DNA from: Sphingomonas sp. S2M10
GTDB lineage: Bacteria > Pseudomonadota > Alphaproteobacteria > Sphingomonadales > Sphingomonadaceae
Reading direction: 5' to 3'
DNA: 64,000 bases
Assembly (NCBI RefSeq): GCF_012650175.1
Contig: NZ_JAAILI010000043.1
Location: 143,958-207,957 of the forward strand
This document shows, piece after piece, positions 9,541-17,994 of the stretch. The position numbers and the translations under genes were made by a program. Every line of letters begins with the position of its first letter. Position 1 is the first letter of the stretch. The notes below the pieces were generated by a model. That model ran no database searches. It was given only the letters and a program-made list of their open reading frames with translations, and was not told where the DNA came from.

Positions 9541-10967
9541 GCCTCAAGCGGGTCCTGGTGGTGGGCGGCGGTCTGACCGGCTGGTCTACCGCCGCCGCGC
9601 TCAAGCGCCGCGTGCCGATGCTGGAGGTTGTGATCCTCCCGCTGGCGCCCCCGCCCGACGCTCTTGCCGACCACATCGCCACCACCCTTCCCTCGATCCT
9701 CGGCTTCCACGCCGATCTCGGCATCGGCCTGGGCGACGGCGTGGTGCGTACTGGCAGCATCTACCGGCTCGGCACGCTGTTCCGCGATTGGGTGGACGGC
9801 TTGCCCGACTACGTCCATGCCCATGGGCCGCACGGCAGCGCGATCGGCGGCGTGTCTTTTCACCCGCTCTGGGCGCGCGCGGCGCGGGACGGCAGCGTGG
9901 CGGCTTTCGACAGTTTCTCCCCAGCCGCCACGATGGCGCGTGCGGGCCGCTTCGTGCTGCCGGGCGGCGACGGTCTGCTGGCGGCGCACGGCTTCGGCCT
10001 CTCGCTGGACCTGCCGCGGTACCGGGCGATGCTGACCGCGTTCGCCCGCCATGTCGGCGTCCGCGAGCAGCCGGGGGCGCTGGCCGGCGTGGAACTCCGC
10101 GCGGACGGCGGCCTGGAAGCGGCGGTGCTGGACGACGGCAGCCGGCTGTCTGCCGATCTGTACTGCGACTGCACCGGCCCCCGCGCGCTGCTGCACGGCG
10201 CGATGCAGGCGCCACGCGAAGATTGGGGCCATTGGCTGCCCTGCGATCGGCTCCTGCTGGAGGATGTCGCGCCGGACGCTGATCCCTCGCCGCTCGACCT
10301 TGCCACCGCCACCGCGAACGGCTGGCGCTGGACCGGCGCGTTCCAGCGCGGCGCGGCATATTGCGCGGCATATGGCGGGGAACAGGGCGAACCGATAAGG
10401 TTGGATGCCGGCGCTACGCTTGCGCCGTGGCGACACAATGTCGTTGCGATCGGCGACGCCGCCGTGGCGATCGAGCCGCTGGAATGGGGCAATCTACACC
10501 TCGCCCACAGCGCGATCGACCGGCTGATCACGATGCTGCCCGCCGCCGCGCCGCACCCGCTCGAGGCGGCAGAATATAGTCGCCAGGCGCTCGCCGAGGC
10601 ACGCAGGGTGCGCGACTTTGCGCTGCTCCACTATGTCACCTCGCGTCGCGAGGGCCCCTTCTGGCACGATGTCGCCAGCACCGCGCCGCCGGAATCGCTC
10701 GCCCATACGCTCCGCCTGTTCCGCGAACGCGGTCGCCTGCCCTATCATGAGGAGGAGACGTTCGACCGCGACAGCTGGCTAGCGGTGCTGTTCGGCCAGG
10801 GCGTGCTTCCGCGCCAGATCGATCCTGTCGCCGATGCCGTCTCGCCCGCCGATGCTCGCACAACGATGGCACGGCTGAGCGCCGAGATCGTCCGGGCGAT
10901 CCAGCCCCTTCCCTCCCTCGCCGCCTTTCACGCCGCGCAATCGAGGCACCTGCATGAACGAGCATAA
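9537..10967 (+). CDS. Degenerate halogenase-family flavoprotein
   Basis: Clearly homologous to its three neighbours along its 476 residues, but key positions have changed. The Rossmann motif is kept (VVGGGLTGW, residues 8-16). The GVGEAT motif has become HIATT. The catalytic lysine of TFKLG is Arg77 in IYRLG. The WxWxIP signature is WRWTGA, and the ESTSI segment is EWGNL, keeping Glu but losing Ser. Canonical halogenation is therefore unlikely. It may be a partner of the intact paralogues or a flavin enzyme with new chemistry. The frame is fully open and coupled at both ends (ATGA at the start, 14-base overlap at the end), so it is probably selected rather than a decaying pseudogene. Confidence 0.85.
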   Translation: MSLKRVLVVGGGLTGWSTAAALKRRVPMLEVVILPLAPPPDALADHIATTLPSILGFHADLGIGLGDGVVRTGSIYRLGTLFRDWVDGLPDYVHAHGPHGSAIGGVSFHPLWARAARDGSVAAFDSFSPAATMARAGRFVLPGGDGLLAAHGFGLSLDLPRYRAMLTAFARHVGVREQPGALAGVELRADGGLEAAVLDDGSRLSADLYCDCTGPRALLHGAMQAPREDWGHWLPCDRLLLEDVAPDADPSPLDLATATANGWRWTGAFQRGAAYCAAYGGEQGEPIRLDAGATLAPWRHNVVAIGDAAVAIEPLEWGNLHLAHSAIDRLITMLPAAAPHPLEAAEYSRQALAEARRVRDFALLHYVTSRREGPFWHDVASTAPPESLAHTLRLFRERGRLPYHEEETFDRDSWLAVLFGQGVLPRQIDPVADAVSPADARTTMARLSAEIVRAIQPLPSLAAFHAAQSRHLHERA

Positions 10968-12549
10968 TATCCGCGACGTCGTCATCGTCGGCGGCGGCAC
11001 CGCCGGCTGGATGGCCGCCGCAGCCTTTTCGCGCTTCCTCAACAACGGCTATACCCGCATCACGCTGATCGAATCCGATGAGATTGGCACGGTCGGCGTT
11101 GGCGAGGCGACGATCCCGCCGATCCTGCGCTTCAACCAGATGATCGGGCTGGACGAGAACGAGTTTCTCGCCGCCACCGGCGGCACCTTCAAGCTGGGAA
11201 TCGAGTTTGTCGACTGGGGCGGGCTGGGCGAGCGCTATTTCCACCCGTTCGGCAATTTCGCCCAGGATCTGCAGGGGGTCCATTTCCACCAGCTCTATCT
11301 GCGCGAGCGGGCGCGGCGGCCGATGCCGGACATTGCCGACTGGTCGATGAGCGCGGTGGCGGCGAAGCACGGCAAGTTCGGGCGCCCCTCCCCCAATGCC
11401 CGAACGCCGGTGCGCGAACTGTTCTACGCGTTCCATTTCGATGCGGGCCTCTATGCGCAACTGCTGCGGCGCCTGTCGGAAGCACGGGGCATCGTCCGCG
11501 TCGAGGGCAAGATCAGCGATGTTACGCTGCGGCCTGAGGACGGCTTCGTCCAGTCGGTGACGCTGGCGGACGGCCGCACCGTGGCCGGGGACCTGTTCAT
11601 TGATTGCTCGGGCTTTCGCGGACTGCTGATCGAGGAGGCGCTGAACACCGGCTATGAGGACTGGCGCCACTGGCTGCCGTGCGACCGCGCCGTGGCGGTG
11701 CCCTCCGCCAATGTCGGCGCGCCGGATCCCTTTACCCGGTCCACCGCGCGGTCGGCCGGCTGGCAATGGCGCATTCCGCTGCAGCACCGCACCGGCAATG
11801 GCCTGGTCTATTGCAGCGATTTTCTCGACGACGAGATGGCCGAGCAGCAGTTGCTCGGCGCACTGGAAGGGCCCGCGCTCGCCGATCCGCGGCGGCTACG
11901 CTTCACCACAGGGCGGCGACGCGAGAGCTGGTCGCGCAACGTGGTCGCGCTGGGCCTGTCCGGCGGCTTTCTCGAGCCGCTGGAATCGACCAGCATCCAC
12001 CTGATCCAGAGCGGCATCGCCCGGCTGATCGCGCTGTTCCCGGACAAGCGCTTCGATCCGATCGAGCGGCTCGAATATAACCGCCAGATGCGCGACCTGT
12101 ACGAGGACGTTCGCGACTTCATCATCCTCCACTACAAGGCGACCACCCGGACCGACTCGCCCTTCTGGAACCAAGTCCGCACCATGGACGTGCCGGAAAG
12201 CCTCGCGCACAAGATGGCGCTGTTCGCGCACAAGGGCCGGCTGTTCCGCGAAGGCAATGAGCTGTTCACGACGACCAGCTGGGTCGCGGTGTGCCTGGGC
12301 CAGCACATCGTGCCCCGCGAACATGAACCCGCTGCCGACGCGCTGGACGAGCGCCTGGTTGCCGAAGCGCTCGAACAGATGCGGCACGGCTATTGGGAGA
12401 CCGCCCAGCAGATGCCGACCCATGCCGAATTCCTGGCGCGCATCGCGCCCCAGCCCGCGCCGGTCGGCGTGGCGCCGGCGGCAGAGCCGCTGCCGGTCTT
12501 CGCCTTCACCGAGGAAGACCCGTTCGGCCAGCCAGGCGCCCCGGTATGA
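10954..12549 (+). CDS. Flavin-dependent tryptophan-halogenase family protein 2
   Basis: A 531-residue halogenase-family protein with all signature residues: GGGTAG at 13-18, GVGEAT at ~48-53, Lys80 in GTFKLGIEF, WQWRIP, and LEPLESTSI with the Glu/Ser pair. It differs from the first copy by a proline/alanine-rich C-terminal tail (about residues 500-531). The start overlaps the degenerate copy by 14 bases, and its stop overlaps the next gene by ATGA, so the set is translationally coupled. Sequence inspection shows it is closer to the following copy (shared GTVGVGEATIP and FIDC(S/T)GFRGLLIE) than to the first, which suggests stepwise tandem duplication. Confidence 0.9.
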   Translation: MNEHNIRDVVIVGGGTAGWMAAAAFSRFLNNGYTRITLIESDEIGTVGVGEATIPPILRFNQMIGLDENEFLAATGGTFKLGIEFVDWGGLGERYFHPFGNFAQDLQGVHFHQLYLRERARRPMPDIADWSMSAVAAKHGKFGRPSPNARTPVRELFYAFHFDAGLYAQLLRRLSEARGIVRVEGKISDVTLRPEDGFVQSVTLADGRTVAGDLFIDCSGFRGLLIEEALNTGYEDWRHWLPCDRAVAVPSANVGAPDPFTRSTARSAGWQWRIPLQHRTGNGLVYCSDFLDDEMAEQQLLGALEGPALADPRRLRFTTGRRRESWSRNVVALGLSGGFLEPLESTSIHLIQSGIARLIALFPDKRFDPIERLEYNRQMRDLYEDVRDFIILHYKATTRTDSPFWNQVRTMDVPESLAHKMALFAHKGRLFREGNELFTTTSWVAVCLGQHIVPREHEPAADALDERLVAEALEQMRHGYWETAQQMPTHAEFLARIAPQPAPVGVAPAAEPLPVFAFTEEDPFGQPGAPV

Positions 12550-14078
12550 GGGGGGATCGGCTGCGGCGCATCGTCATCGTCGGCGGGGGCACCGCCGGCT
12601 GGATGGCGGCCGCGGCGCTCGGCAAGCTGGTCGGCGGAATGCCCGACCTCAGCATCGAACTGATCGAGTCCGAGGAGATCGGCACGGTCGGGGTCGGCGA
12701 GGCGACCATCCCGCAGATCGTGCTGTTCAACGCAATGCTCGGCATCGACGAAGCCAGGTTCGTCCGCGAGACCAACGCCACCTACAAGCTGGGCATCGAA
12801 TTTGTCGACTGGACTCGGATCGGCCATCGCTATGTCCACCCCTTCGGCTTCTATGGGCTCGACATGCTGGGGGTGGAGTTCCACCATTTCTGGCTCAAGG
12901 CGCGCAGCCTGGGCGACGCCACGCCGCTCGACGCCTATTCGCTGGCGGCGGTCGCCGGACTGCGGGGCCGCTTCGCCCATCCTCGAACCGATCAGCCCAA
13001 TTCGCCGTTGGCGAAGCTCGGCTACGCCTTCCAGTTCGATGCCGCGCTTTACGCCCGCTTTCTGCGGACGCTCGCGGAAGCCGCGGGCGTGCGGCGAACG
13101 GAGGGGCGGATCGTCTCGGTCCGCCGCGATGGCGAGAGCGGCCATGTCGCGGCCGTGCAGCTGCAATCCGGGGTGGATATTGCCGGCGACCTGTTCATCG
13201 ACTGCACCGGCTTTCGCGGGCTGCTGATCGAGGGCGCGATGGGCAGCGGCTTCACCGACTGGACTGGTTGGCTGCCCTGCGATCGCGCGGTCGCCATCCC
13301 CTGCGCGCTGGGCGGCGACAATGTGCCGCTGACCCGCTCCACCGCGCGCAGCGCCGGCTGGCAGTGGCGCATCCCGCTCCAGCATCGCATCGGCAACGGC
13401 TATGTCTATGCGAGCGCCCACCTTTCCGACGACGAGGCGACCGCGACACTGCTGGCGAATCTGGACGGCGCACCGCTGGCCGAGCCCCGCCAGCTTCGCT
13501 TCCGCGCCGGCCACAGGGAACGCGCCTGGATCGGCAATGTCGTCGCGCTGGGCCTGGCCGGCGGCTTTCTCGAGCCGCTGGAATCGACCAGCATTCATCT
13601 CGTCCAGTCGGGCATCGCCCGGCTCATGGCGTTCTTCCCGACGCGCGGCTTCGATCAGGCGGAGATCGACCGGTTCAACCGCGCCACGGCGCAGGAATAT
13701 GTCGACATTCGCGACTTCCTGGTGCTGCACTATAAGGCCACCGAGCGCGACGATAGCGCATTCTGGCGCTATTGCCGCACCCTCGCCCCGCCCGACGGGC
13801 TGCGCGACAAGCTGGAAATGTTCCGCAGCAACGGCCGGATCGTGCGGGAGCATCAGGAGCTGTTCACCGAAACCAGCTGGCTTTCGGTACTACACTGCCA
13901 AGGGATAGAACCGCGGGGCTATCATCCGATCGCCGATCTGCTATCCGACGAGGAGACGCTGCTGCGTCTCAAGCACATCGCCCAAGTCATTGATCAGACG
14001 GCCGACGCCATGCCAATGCAGGATGACTATCTTCGCGATATCGGTTGCCATCCGGCGCCCGCGCGGCGCGCGTCGTGA
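12546..14078 (+). CDS. Flavin-dependent tryptophan-halogenase family protein 3
   Basis: The fourth member of the array, 510 residues. GGGTAG (13-18), GVGEAT (49-54), Lys81 in ATYKLGIEF, WQWRIP and LEPLESTSIHL are all intact, so it should be catalytically competent. I take the ATG at 12546, which overlaps the preceding TGA, over a longer in-frame start inside the upstream gene. Its end overlaps the cupin gene by GTGA. No signal peptide is visible, so like the other copies it is cytoplasmic, although the adjacent receptor suggests the substrate or product belongs to an imported compound. Confidence 0.9.
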   Translation: MRGDRLRRIVIVGGGTAGWMAAAALGKLVGGMPDLSIELIESEEIGTVGVGEATIPQIVLFNAMLGIDEARFVRETNATYKLGIEFVDWTRIGHRYVHPFGFYGLDMLGVEFHHFWLKARSLGDATPLDAYSLAAVAGLRGRFAHPRTDQPNSPLAKLGYAFQFDAALYARFLRTLAEAAGVRRTEGRIVSVRRDGESGHVAAVQLQSGVDIAGDLFIDCTGFRGLLIEGAMGSGFTDWTGWLPCDRAVAIPCALGGDNVPLTRSTARSAGWQWRIPLQHRIGNGYVYASAHLSDDEATATLLANLDGAPLAEPRQLRFRAGHRERAWIGNVVALGLAGGFLEPLESTSIHLVQSGIARLMAFFPTRGFDQAEIDRFNRATAQEYVDIRDFLVLHYKATERDDSAFWRYCRTLAPPDGLRDKLEMFRSNGRIVREHQELFTETSWLSVLHCQGIEPRGYHPIADLLSDEETLLRLKHIAQVIDQTADAMPMQDDYLRDIGCHPAPARRAS

Positions 14079-15100
14079 CCAGCCTTCCCGATCCGCGCCC
14101 CGTGCGCGAACTGGGCGTGATCGATCGTCAGCGCTTCGATTCCGAGATCCGTCCCGCGCGCGAACCCGTGGTGCTGCGGGGTCTCGCCGCCGCATGGCCC
14201 GCCGTGCAGGCGGGGCGCGCGGGCGCGGACGCGATTGTCGCCTATTGCAAGCAGTACAGCCATGACCGGGCGGTGAACGCGATCGTCGGCGATCCGGCGA
14301 TCCAGGGCCGCTTTTTCTACAACAACGACCTGACCGGCATGAACTTCGTGCGCGGGGTCTCGCCGCTCGGCCCGTTTCTCGACCGGTTGCTGCGCGAGTG
14401 CGAGCGTCCCACCGGCTATGCGATGGCGGTGCAGTCGGTGCCCGCGCCCGAGCTGCTTCCAGGCTTCGCGGAAGCGAACGGCATCGCGCTGGTCGACAAC
14501 GCGGTGGTGCCCCGCCTCTGGCTGGGCAACCGGCTGCAGGTGGCGGCGCATTATGATCTGATGGAGAATGTCGGCATCGTCGTTGCCGGCCGCCGGCGCT
14601 TCACGCTGTTCCCGCCCGATCAGGTGGCGAACCTCTATATGGGGCCGCTCGAATTCACCCCTGCCGGCACGCCGACCAGCTTCGTCGACGTCACCAAGCC
14701 GGATCTCGAGCGGTTCCCGCGCTATGCCGAGGCGGCGCAGCAAGCACAGTCGGCGGTGCTCGAACCCGGCGATGCGCTCTACATCCCCTTCCGGTGGTGG
14801 CACGCGGTGGAGTCGCTGGATGCGGTGAACCTGTTCGCCAACTATTGGTGGACCCCGCCCCAGCCGGCGATGCTCAATCCGCACGATGCGCTGCTGCACG
14901 CCCTGTTCTCGTTGCGGCTGCTGCCCGAGGACCAACGGCTGGCGTGGCGCGCGATGTTTGATCATCTCGTGTTCCAGGTCCATGGCGACCCGATGGCCCA
15001 TGTTCCCGCATCCGCGCGCGGCGTGCTGGGCGCGGCGACCCCGGACAAGGTTCGCGATGCCCGCGACGCGCTTCGCCACGCGCTCGACATGCGGCGTTAG
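14075..15100 (+). CDS. JmjC/cupin_8-family oxygenase-like protein
   Basis: A 341-residue cupin with the Fe(II)-binding triad spaced as in JmjC-like 2-oxoglutarate oxygenases: His159 and Asp161 in AAHYDLMEN, and His243 in IPFRWWHAVES. A basic/aromatic strand (RRRFTLFPP) follows the first pair as in bacterial cupin_8 hydroxylases. I choose the GTG at 14075, which overlaps the halogenase stop, over an ATG at 14045. Such cupins are regularly found beside receptor-linked halogenases, but their reaction is not established; protein or small-molecule hydroxylation is the inference. It closes the operon, and its stop overlaps by four bases the convergent DUF6250 gene. Confidence 0.85.
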   Translation: MTSLPDPRPVRELGVIDRQRFDSEIRPAREPVVLRGLAAAWPAVQAGRAGADAIVAYCKQYSHDRAVNAIVGDPAIQGRFFYNNDLTGMNFVRGVSPLGPFLDRLLRECERPTGYAMAVQSVPAPELLPGFAEANGIALVDNAVVPRLWLGNRLQVAAHYDLMENVGIVVAGRRRFTLFPPDQVANLYMGPLEFTPAGTPTSFVDVTKPDLERFPRYAEAAQQAQSAVLEPGDALYIPFRWWHAVESLDAVNLFANYWWTPPQPAMLNPHDALLHALFSLRLLPEDQRLAWRAMFDHLVFQVHGDPMAHVPASARGVLGAATPDKVRDARDALRHALDMRR

Positions 15101-15786
15101 AGCGCGGAAACCATGAAGTTGCGCACCCGCAAATGGCTGGCGGTGGTGCGCAGGCCGAAATGCCCGGCGCGGTAAGGCGCGGGATCGCGAAAGTCGAACA
15201 GCGTCCGGCCGTCGCGGGCGAAGGTGATCCGCTCGCCCTCGGCCGTCATCCGCAGATGCTGCCAGGCATTGGCAACCAGCAAGTCCGCCGCGGCCTGCCG
15301 GTCATTCTCCGGCAGCAACGGCCGATCCCCCGGCCTGCCGGTATAACGCCGGAAGCGTGTGGAGCTGTTGGTGTTGCCGCCGAGCCCGACATAATAGGTT
15401 TCCAGCGTGTCATAGGACTCGAAGCGGCCATCGCGCGGGTGGGCGAGCACGTCGCCTTCCGGCGCGGCGGGATCGCGGGCCATCCAGAAGCAGTTGGCGT
15501 CGCTCACCCGGTCGAACGGACCACCGGCCGACACCGCCTGCAGGTCATAGTCGATCGCAACCGGTCCGCTGAGGCGCGGACGGAACCACAGGGTCAGCCC
15601 GGCGGGCGCGACGATGTCCAGCACCCCGCCCCGGGCGCTGACTGCCGCAGGCTTCGCCGCCTCGATCACCCATTGGCCGAGCCCTTGGCGGAAATCATCC
15701 CGGGCGATGGTGCGCGCGCGATGCTTTCGCTGTCGCCCGGCGGCCAGCGCGGCGATCCCGGCCAGAACTTCGCGGCGCAGCAGCAT
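15097..15786 (-). CDS. DUF6250-family protein (secreted, sugar-locus associated)
   Basis: A 229-residue protein that begins with an arginine pair and a hydrophobic stretch (LLRREVLAGIAALAAG), a probable export leader. The rest is one jelly-roll-like domain with the family's repeated motifs: DDFRQGLGQWVIEA, LTLWFRPRLSGPVAIDYD, DANCFWMA, TYYVGLGGNTNSSTRFRRY, GDRPLLPENDR and RVRNFMVSAL. DUF6250 proteins accompany polysaccharide-degradation genes; the activity is uncharacterised, and carbohydrate binding or a lyase-like role is only an inference. The ATG shares a base with the stop of a tiny upstream frame (TGATG), which supports this start despite a weak ribosome site. Confidence 0.75.
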   Translation of the reverse strand: MLLRREVLAGIAALAAGRQRKHRARTIARDDFRQGLGQWVIEAAKPAAVSARGGVLDIVAPAGLTLWFRPRLSGPVAIDYDLQAVSAGGPFDRVSDANCFWMARDPAAPEGDVLAHPRDGRFESYDTLETYYVGLGGNTNSSTRFRRYTGRPGDRPLLPENDRQAAADLLVANAWQHLRMTAEGERITFARDGRTLFDFRDPAPYRAGHFGLRTTASHLRVRNFMVSAL

Positions 15787-15890
15787 CACGGCGTGGTCCG
15801 CCCGCCACAAGCCCGCACACAGGCACGGGCCATCTCTTCGCGGCTGAAATCGGTCAGGTTGATGCCCTCCGGGAACAGCGACTTGTGCAT
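15786..15890 (-). pseudogene. Short frame, possible 5' remnant of an exported enzyme gene
   Basis: A 34-codon frame (MHKSLFPEGINLTDFSREEM...) ends in TGATG coupling to the DUF6250 gene. The frame is open another 23 codons upstream to 15959, with a signal-like stretch containing SRRQ and an Ala/Gly-rich core but no ATG. The composition looks protein-like. The beginning resembles the first strand of exported sugar-isomerase TIM barrels, so the rest of such a gene may have been deleted. It could equally be chance or a small leader peptide. Confidence 0.3.
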
Positions 15891-16055
15891 GCAGCCGGCA
15901 ACACCGAAACGTCCAAAGGCCGCGCCAGAGCAGGACGTTGCCACGATCTGCCGCCGCGATCAAATGCCGCCGCCCGATGCGCCGCCACCTGCGCCGCGAC
16001 CGGGCGGCTGGCGCAGGGGCCCGACGCCGCTGCCGTACCGGCTGGCGCCAGCGTC

Positions 16056-17807
16056 TCACTCCTCATCGGGATAGGGCCCCTTGCCGCCTTCTTTGATGAA
16101 TTGGTCGGTGCGCTGATCGATGACGGTGAGCGGCACCGCTCCCAGCTGGAGCATCGCATCGTGCCAGGCGCGGATGTTGAACCTGGCCCCCAACGCCTTC
16201 TCGGCACGGGCGCGGGCATCGAGAAACGCCAATTCGCCCATATAATAGCTGAGCGCCTGGCCGGGCCAGCTGATGTAGCGATCAACCTCCGTCTCGATCT
16301 CGTGATTGCTGAGCGCGGTGTTGTCGCGGAGGAAGGCTTGGGCCCGCTCGCGCGTCCAGCCCATGGCATGGATGCCGGTATCGACCACCAGCCGCGCCGC
16401 GCGCCACATCTGATAGCTGAGCATGCCGAACCGATCATAGGGTGTATCGTACATCCCCATCTCGACCCCCAACTTCTCCGCATAGAGCGCCCATCCCTCG
16501 CCATAGGCCGAGAGATAGGTGTCGCGCCGGAAAGGCGGCAGGTCCTTGTTCTCGTTCGCCAGCGGCATCTGGAAGGCATGGCCCGGCGCGCTTTCGTGGA
16601 GTGTCAGCGCCGTCAGCTGGTAGAAGGGCCGGGACTTCAGGTCATAGGTGTTGACCAGATAGATGCCCGGTCCCCCGCGCCCCGCGGTGTAGAAGGGCGC
16701 CAGATCGTCCGGCACCGGCACGATCGCGAAGCGGCGGCGCGGCAGGCGGCCGAAATACTGCCCCGCCTTGCCGTCGAACTGCTTGGCCGCCCATGCGGCG
16801 TGGTAGAGCAGTTCCTGCGGCGTCTGGGCATAGAATTGCGGGTCGGTGCGCAGAAAGTGGAGGAAGGCCGGCAGGTCGCCGTCGAACTTGGCCTCGGCCT
16901 TTACGGTCATCATCTCGGCGCGGATCTTCGCCACTTCACGCATGCCGACCGCGTGAACCTGCTCGGCGGTCATGTCGCGCGTTACATATTCGCGGATCTT
17001 CGACTGATAATAAGCCTCGCCATCGGGAAGGTCGGTCGCCGCAAGCGTGGTGCGGGCACCGGGGATATAATCCTTGCGAAGAAAGTCGAGCAGTCTGCGG
17101 TGCGCCGGGATCACTGCGTCGCGGATCGCCGCCGCCCCCTCGCGCCGCAGTTCCGCCTGCACGGCCGCCGGAATGGCACTCGGGAACTTCCTGAACGGCG
17201 TGTAGAACAGATTCTCCTCTGGCGGCGCGTCCACTACCTGCGCCACGCCGACGTCACGGCCGCTCAGAGTCACCTTGGGCGGCGTGAAGCCGCGGGCGAG
17301 GCCCGCGCGCATATTGGCGATGTTCTGGTCGAAATATCGCGGCATGTCGCGCAGCGTCCTGAGATACGCGCGGTACTGGTCCTCGCGGACCAAGGCATCG
17401 CGCGCAGACCCGGCAACGTCGCTCCAGAAGCTGGTGTCGGCGGTCAGCGGCTTCTCGTAGTCGCGGTAGCGCTGCTCGGCAAGCAGCGCGTCAATCTGTC
17501 CCTTGTAGACCAAATAGTCGATGCGCCCCCTGGCGCTCAGCGTCGCGGGGTCGATCGCCGCAAGCAGACGCGACACCGACGTCCAGCGCGCCAGCCGCGC
17601 CGCCTGTGCCGCCGGGCCGACATCGGGCAGACCGCCTTTTGCGGCTGCGCTGCCCTCGCTCGGCCCCTGCTGTTCGACCCGCAACCCATATTCGCTGTCG
17701 ATGATCCGCTTGAGCCGCGCATCGGCGCTCACCGGCCGGGCTGATCTGGGCGCAGGTGCGGCGGCGGTGACGAGCAGGGCTGCGGCTAGAAGGGGAATCG
17801 GGTTCAT
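16056..17807 (-). CDS. DUF885-family metallohydrolase, secreted
   Basis: A protein of ~583 residues. From the ATG at 17807 it has a signal peptide (NPIPLLAAALLVTAAAPAP), then an all-helical DUF885 domain with a zinc-type HESAPGH motif near residue 400 and a downstream EGWALYAE glutamate about 30 residues later. This is the arrangement of DUF885 zinc peptidase-like enzymes related to carboxypeptidase Taq/M32 folds. The length matches the family (550-620). The substrate is unknown; peptide or amino-acid conjugates are plausible. It lies 187 bases downstream of a TonB receptor in the same direction and could be expressed with it. A short frame overlapping its start by ATGA is not supported as a gene. 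Confidence 0.85.
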   Translation of the reverse strand: MNPIPLLAAALLVTAAAPAPRSARPVSADARLKRIIDSEYGLRVEQQGPSEGSAAAKGGLPDVGPAAQAARLARWTSVSRLLAAIDPATLSARGRIDYLVYKGQIDALLAEQRYRDYEKPLTADTSFWSDVAGSARDALVREDQYRAYLRTLRDMPRYFDQNIANMRAGLARGFTPPKVTLSGRDVGVAQVVDAPPEENLFYTPFRKFPSAIPAAVQAELRREGAAAIRDAVIPAHRRLLDFLRKDYIPGARTTLAATDLPDGEAYYQSKIREYVTRDMTAEQVHAVGMREVAKIRAEMMTVKAEAKFDGDLPAFLHFLRTDPQFYAQTPQELLYHAAWAAKQFDGKAGQYFGRLPRRRFAIVPVPDDLAPFYTAGRGGPGIYLVNTYDLKSRPFYQLTALTLHESAPGHAFQMPLANENKDLPPFRRDTYLSAYGEGWALYAEKLGVEMGMYDTPYDRFGMLSYQMWRAARLVVDTGIHAMGWTRERAQAFLRDNTALSNHEIETEVDRYISWPGQALSYYMGELAFLDARARAEKALGARFNIRAWHDAMLQLGAVPLTVIDQRTDQFIKEGGKGPYPDEE

Positions 17808-17994
17808 GCGGTGAGGCTCGCTTTCCACGCCGGGACATCGGCAAAGCGAGTTTCGGGGATGCGCACGCCTTCGGCAAGGCGGCGCGCGCTCCGCCGACAC
17901 CACCGCATCACTCGGCGGCGCGCAGCATGCCGGCCTCCGCCTTCGCCCGGCATGATGGGGCGCCCCAAGTCGGCGGGAGCGCCCCGACCATGAT

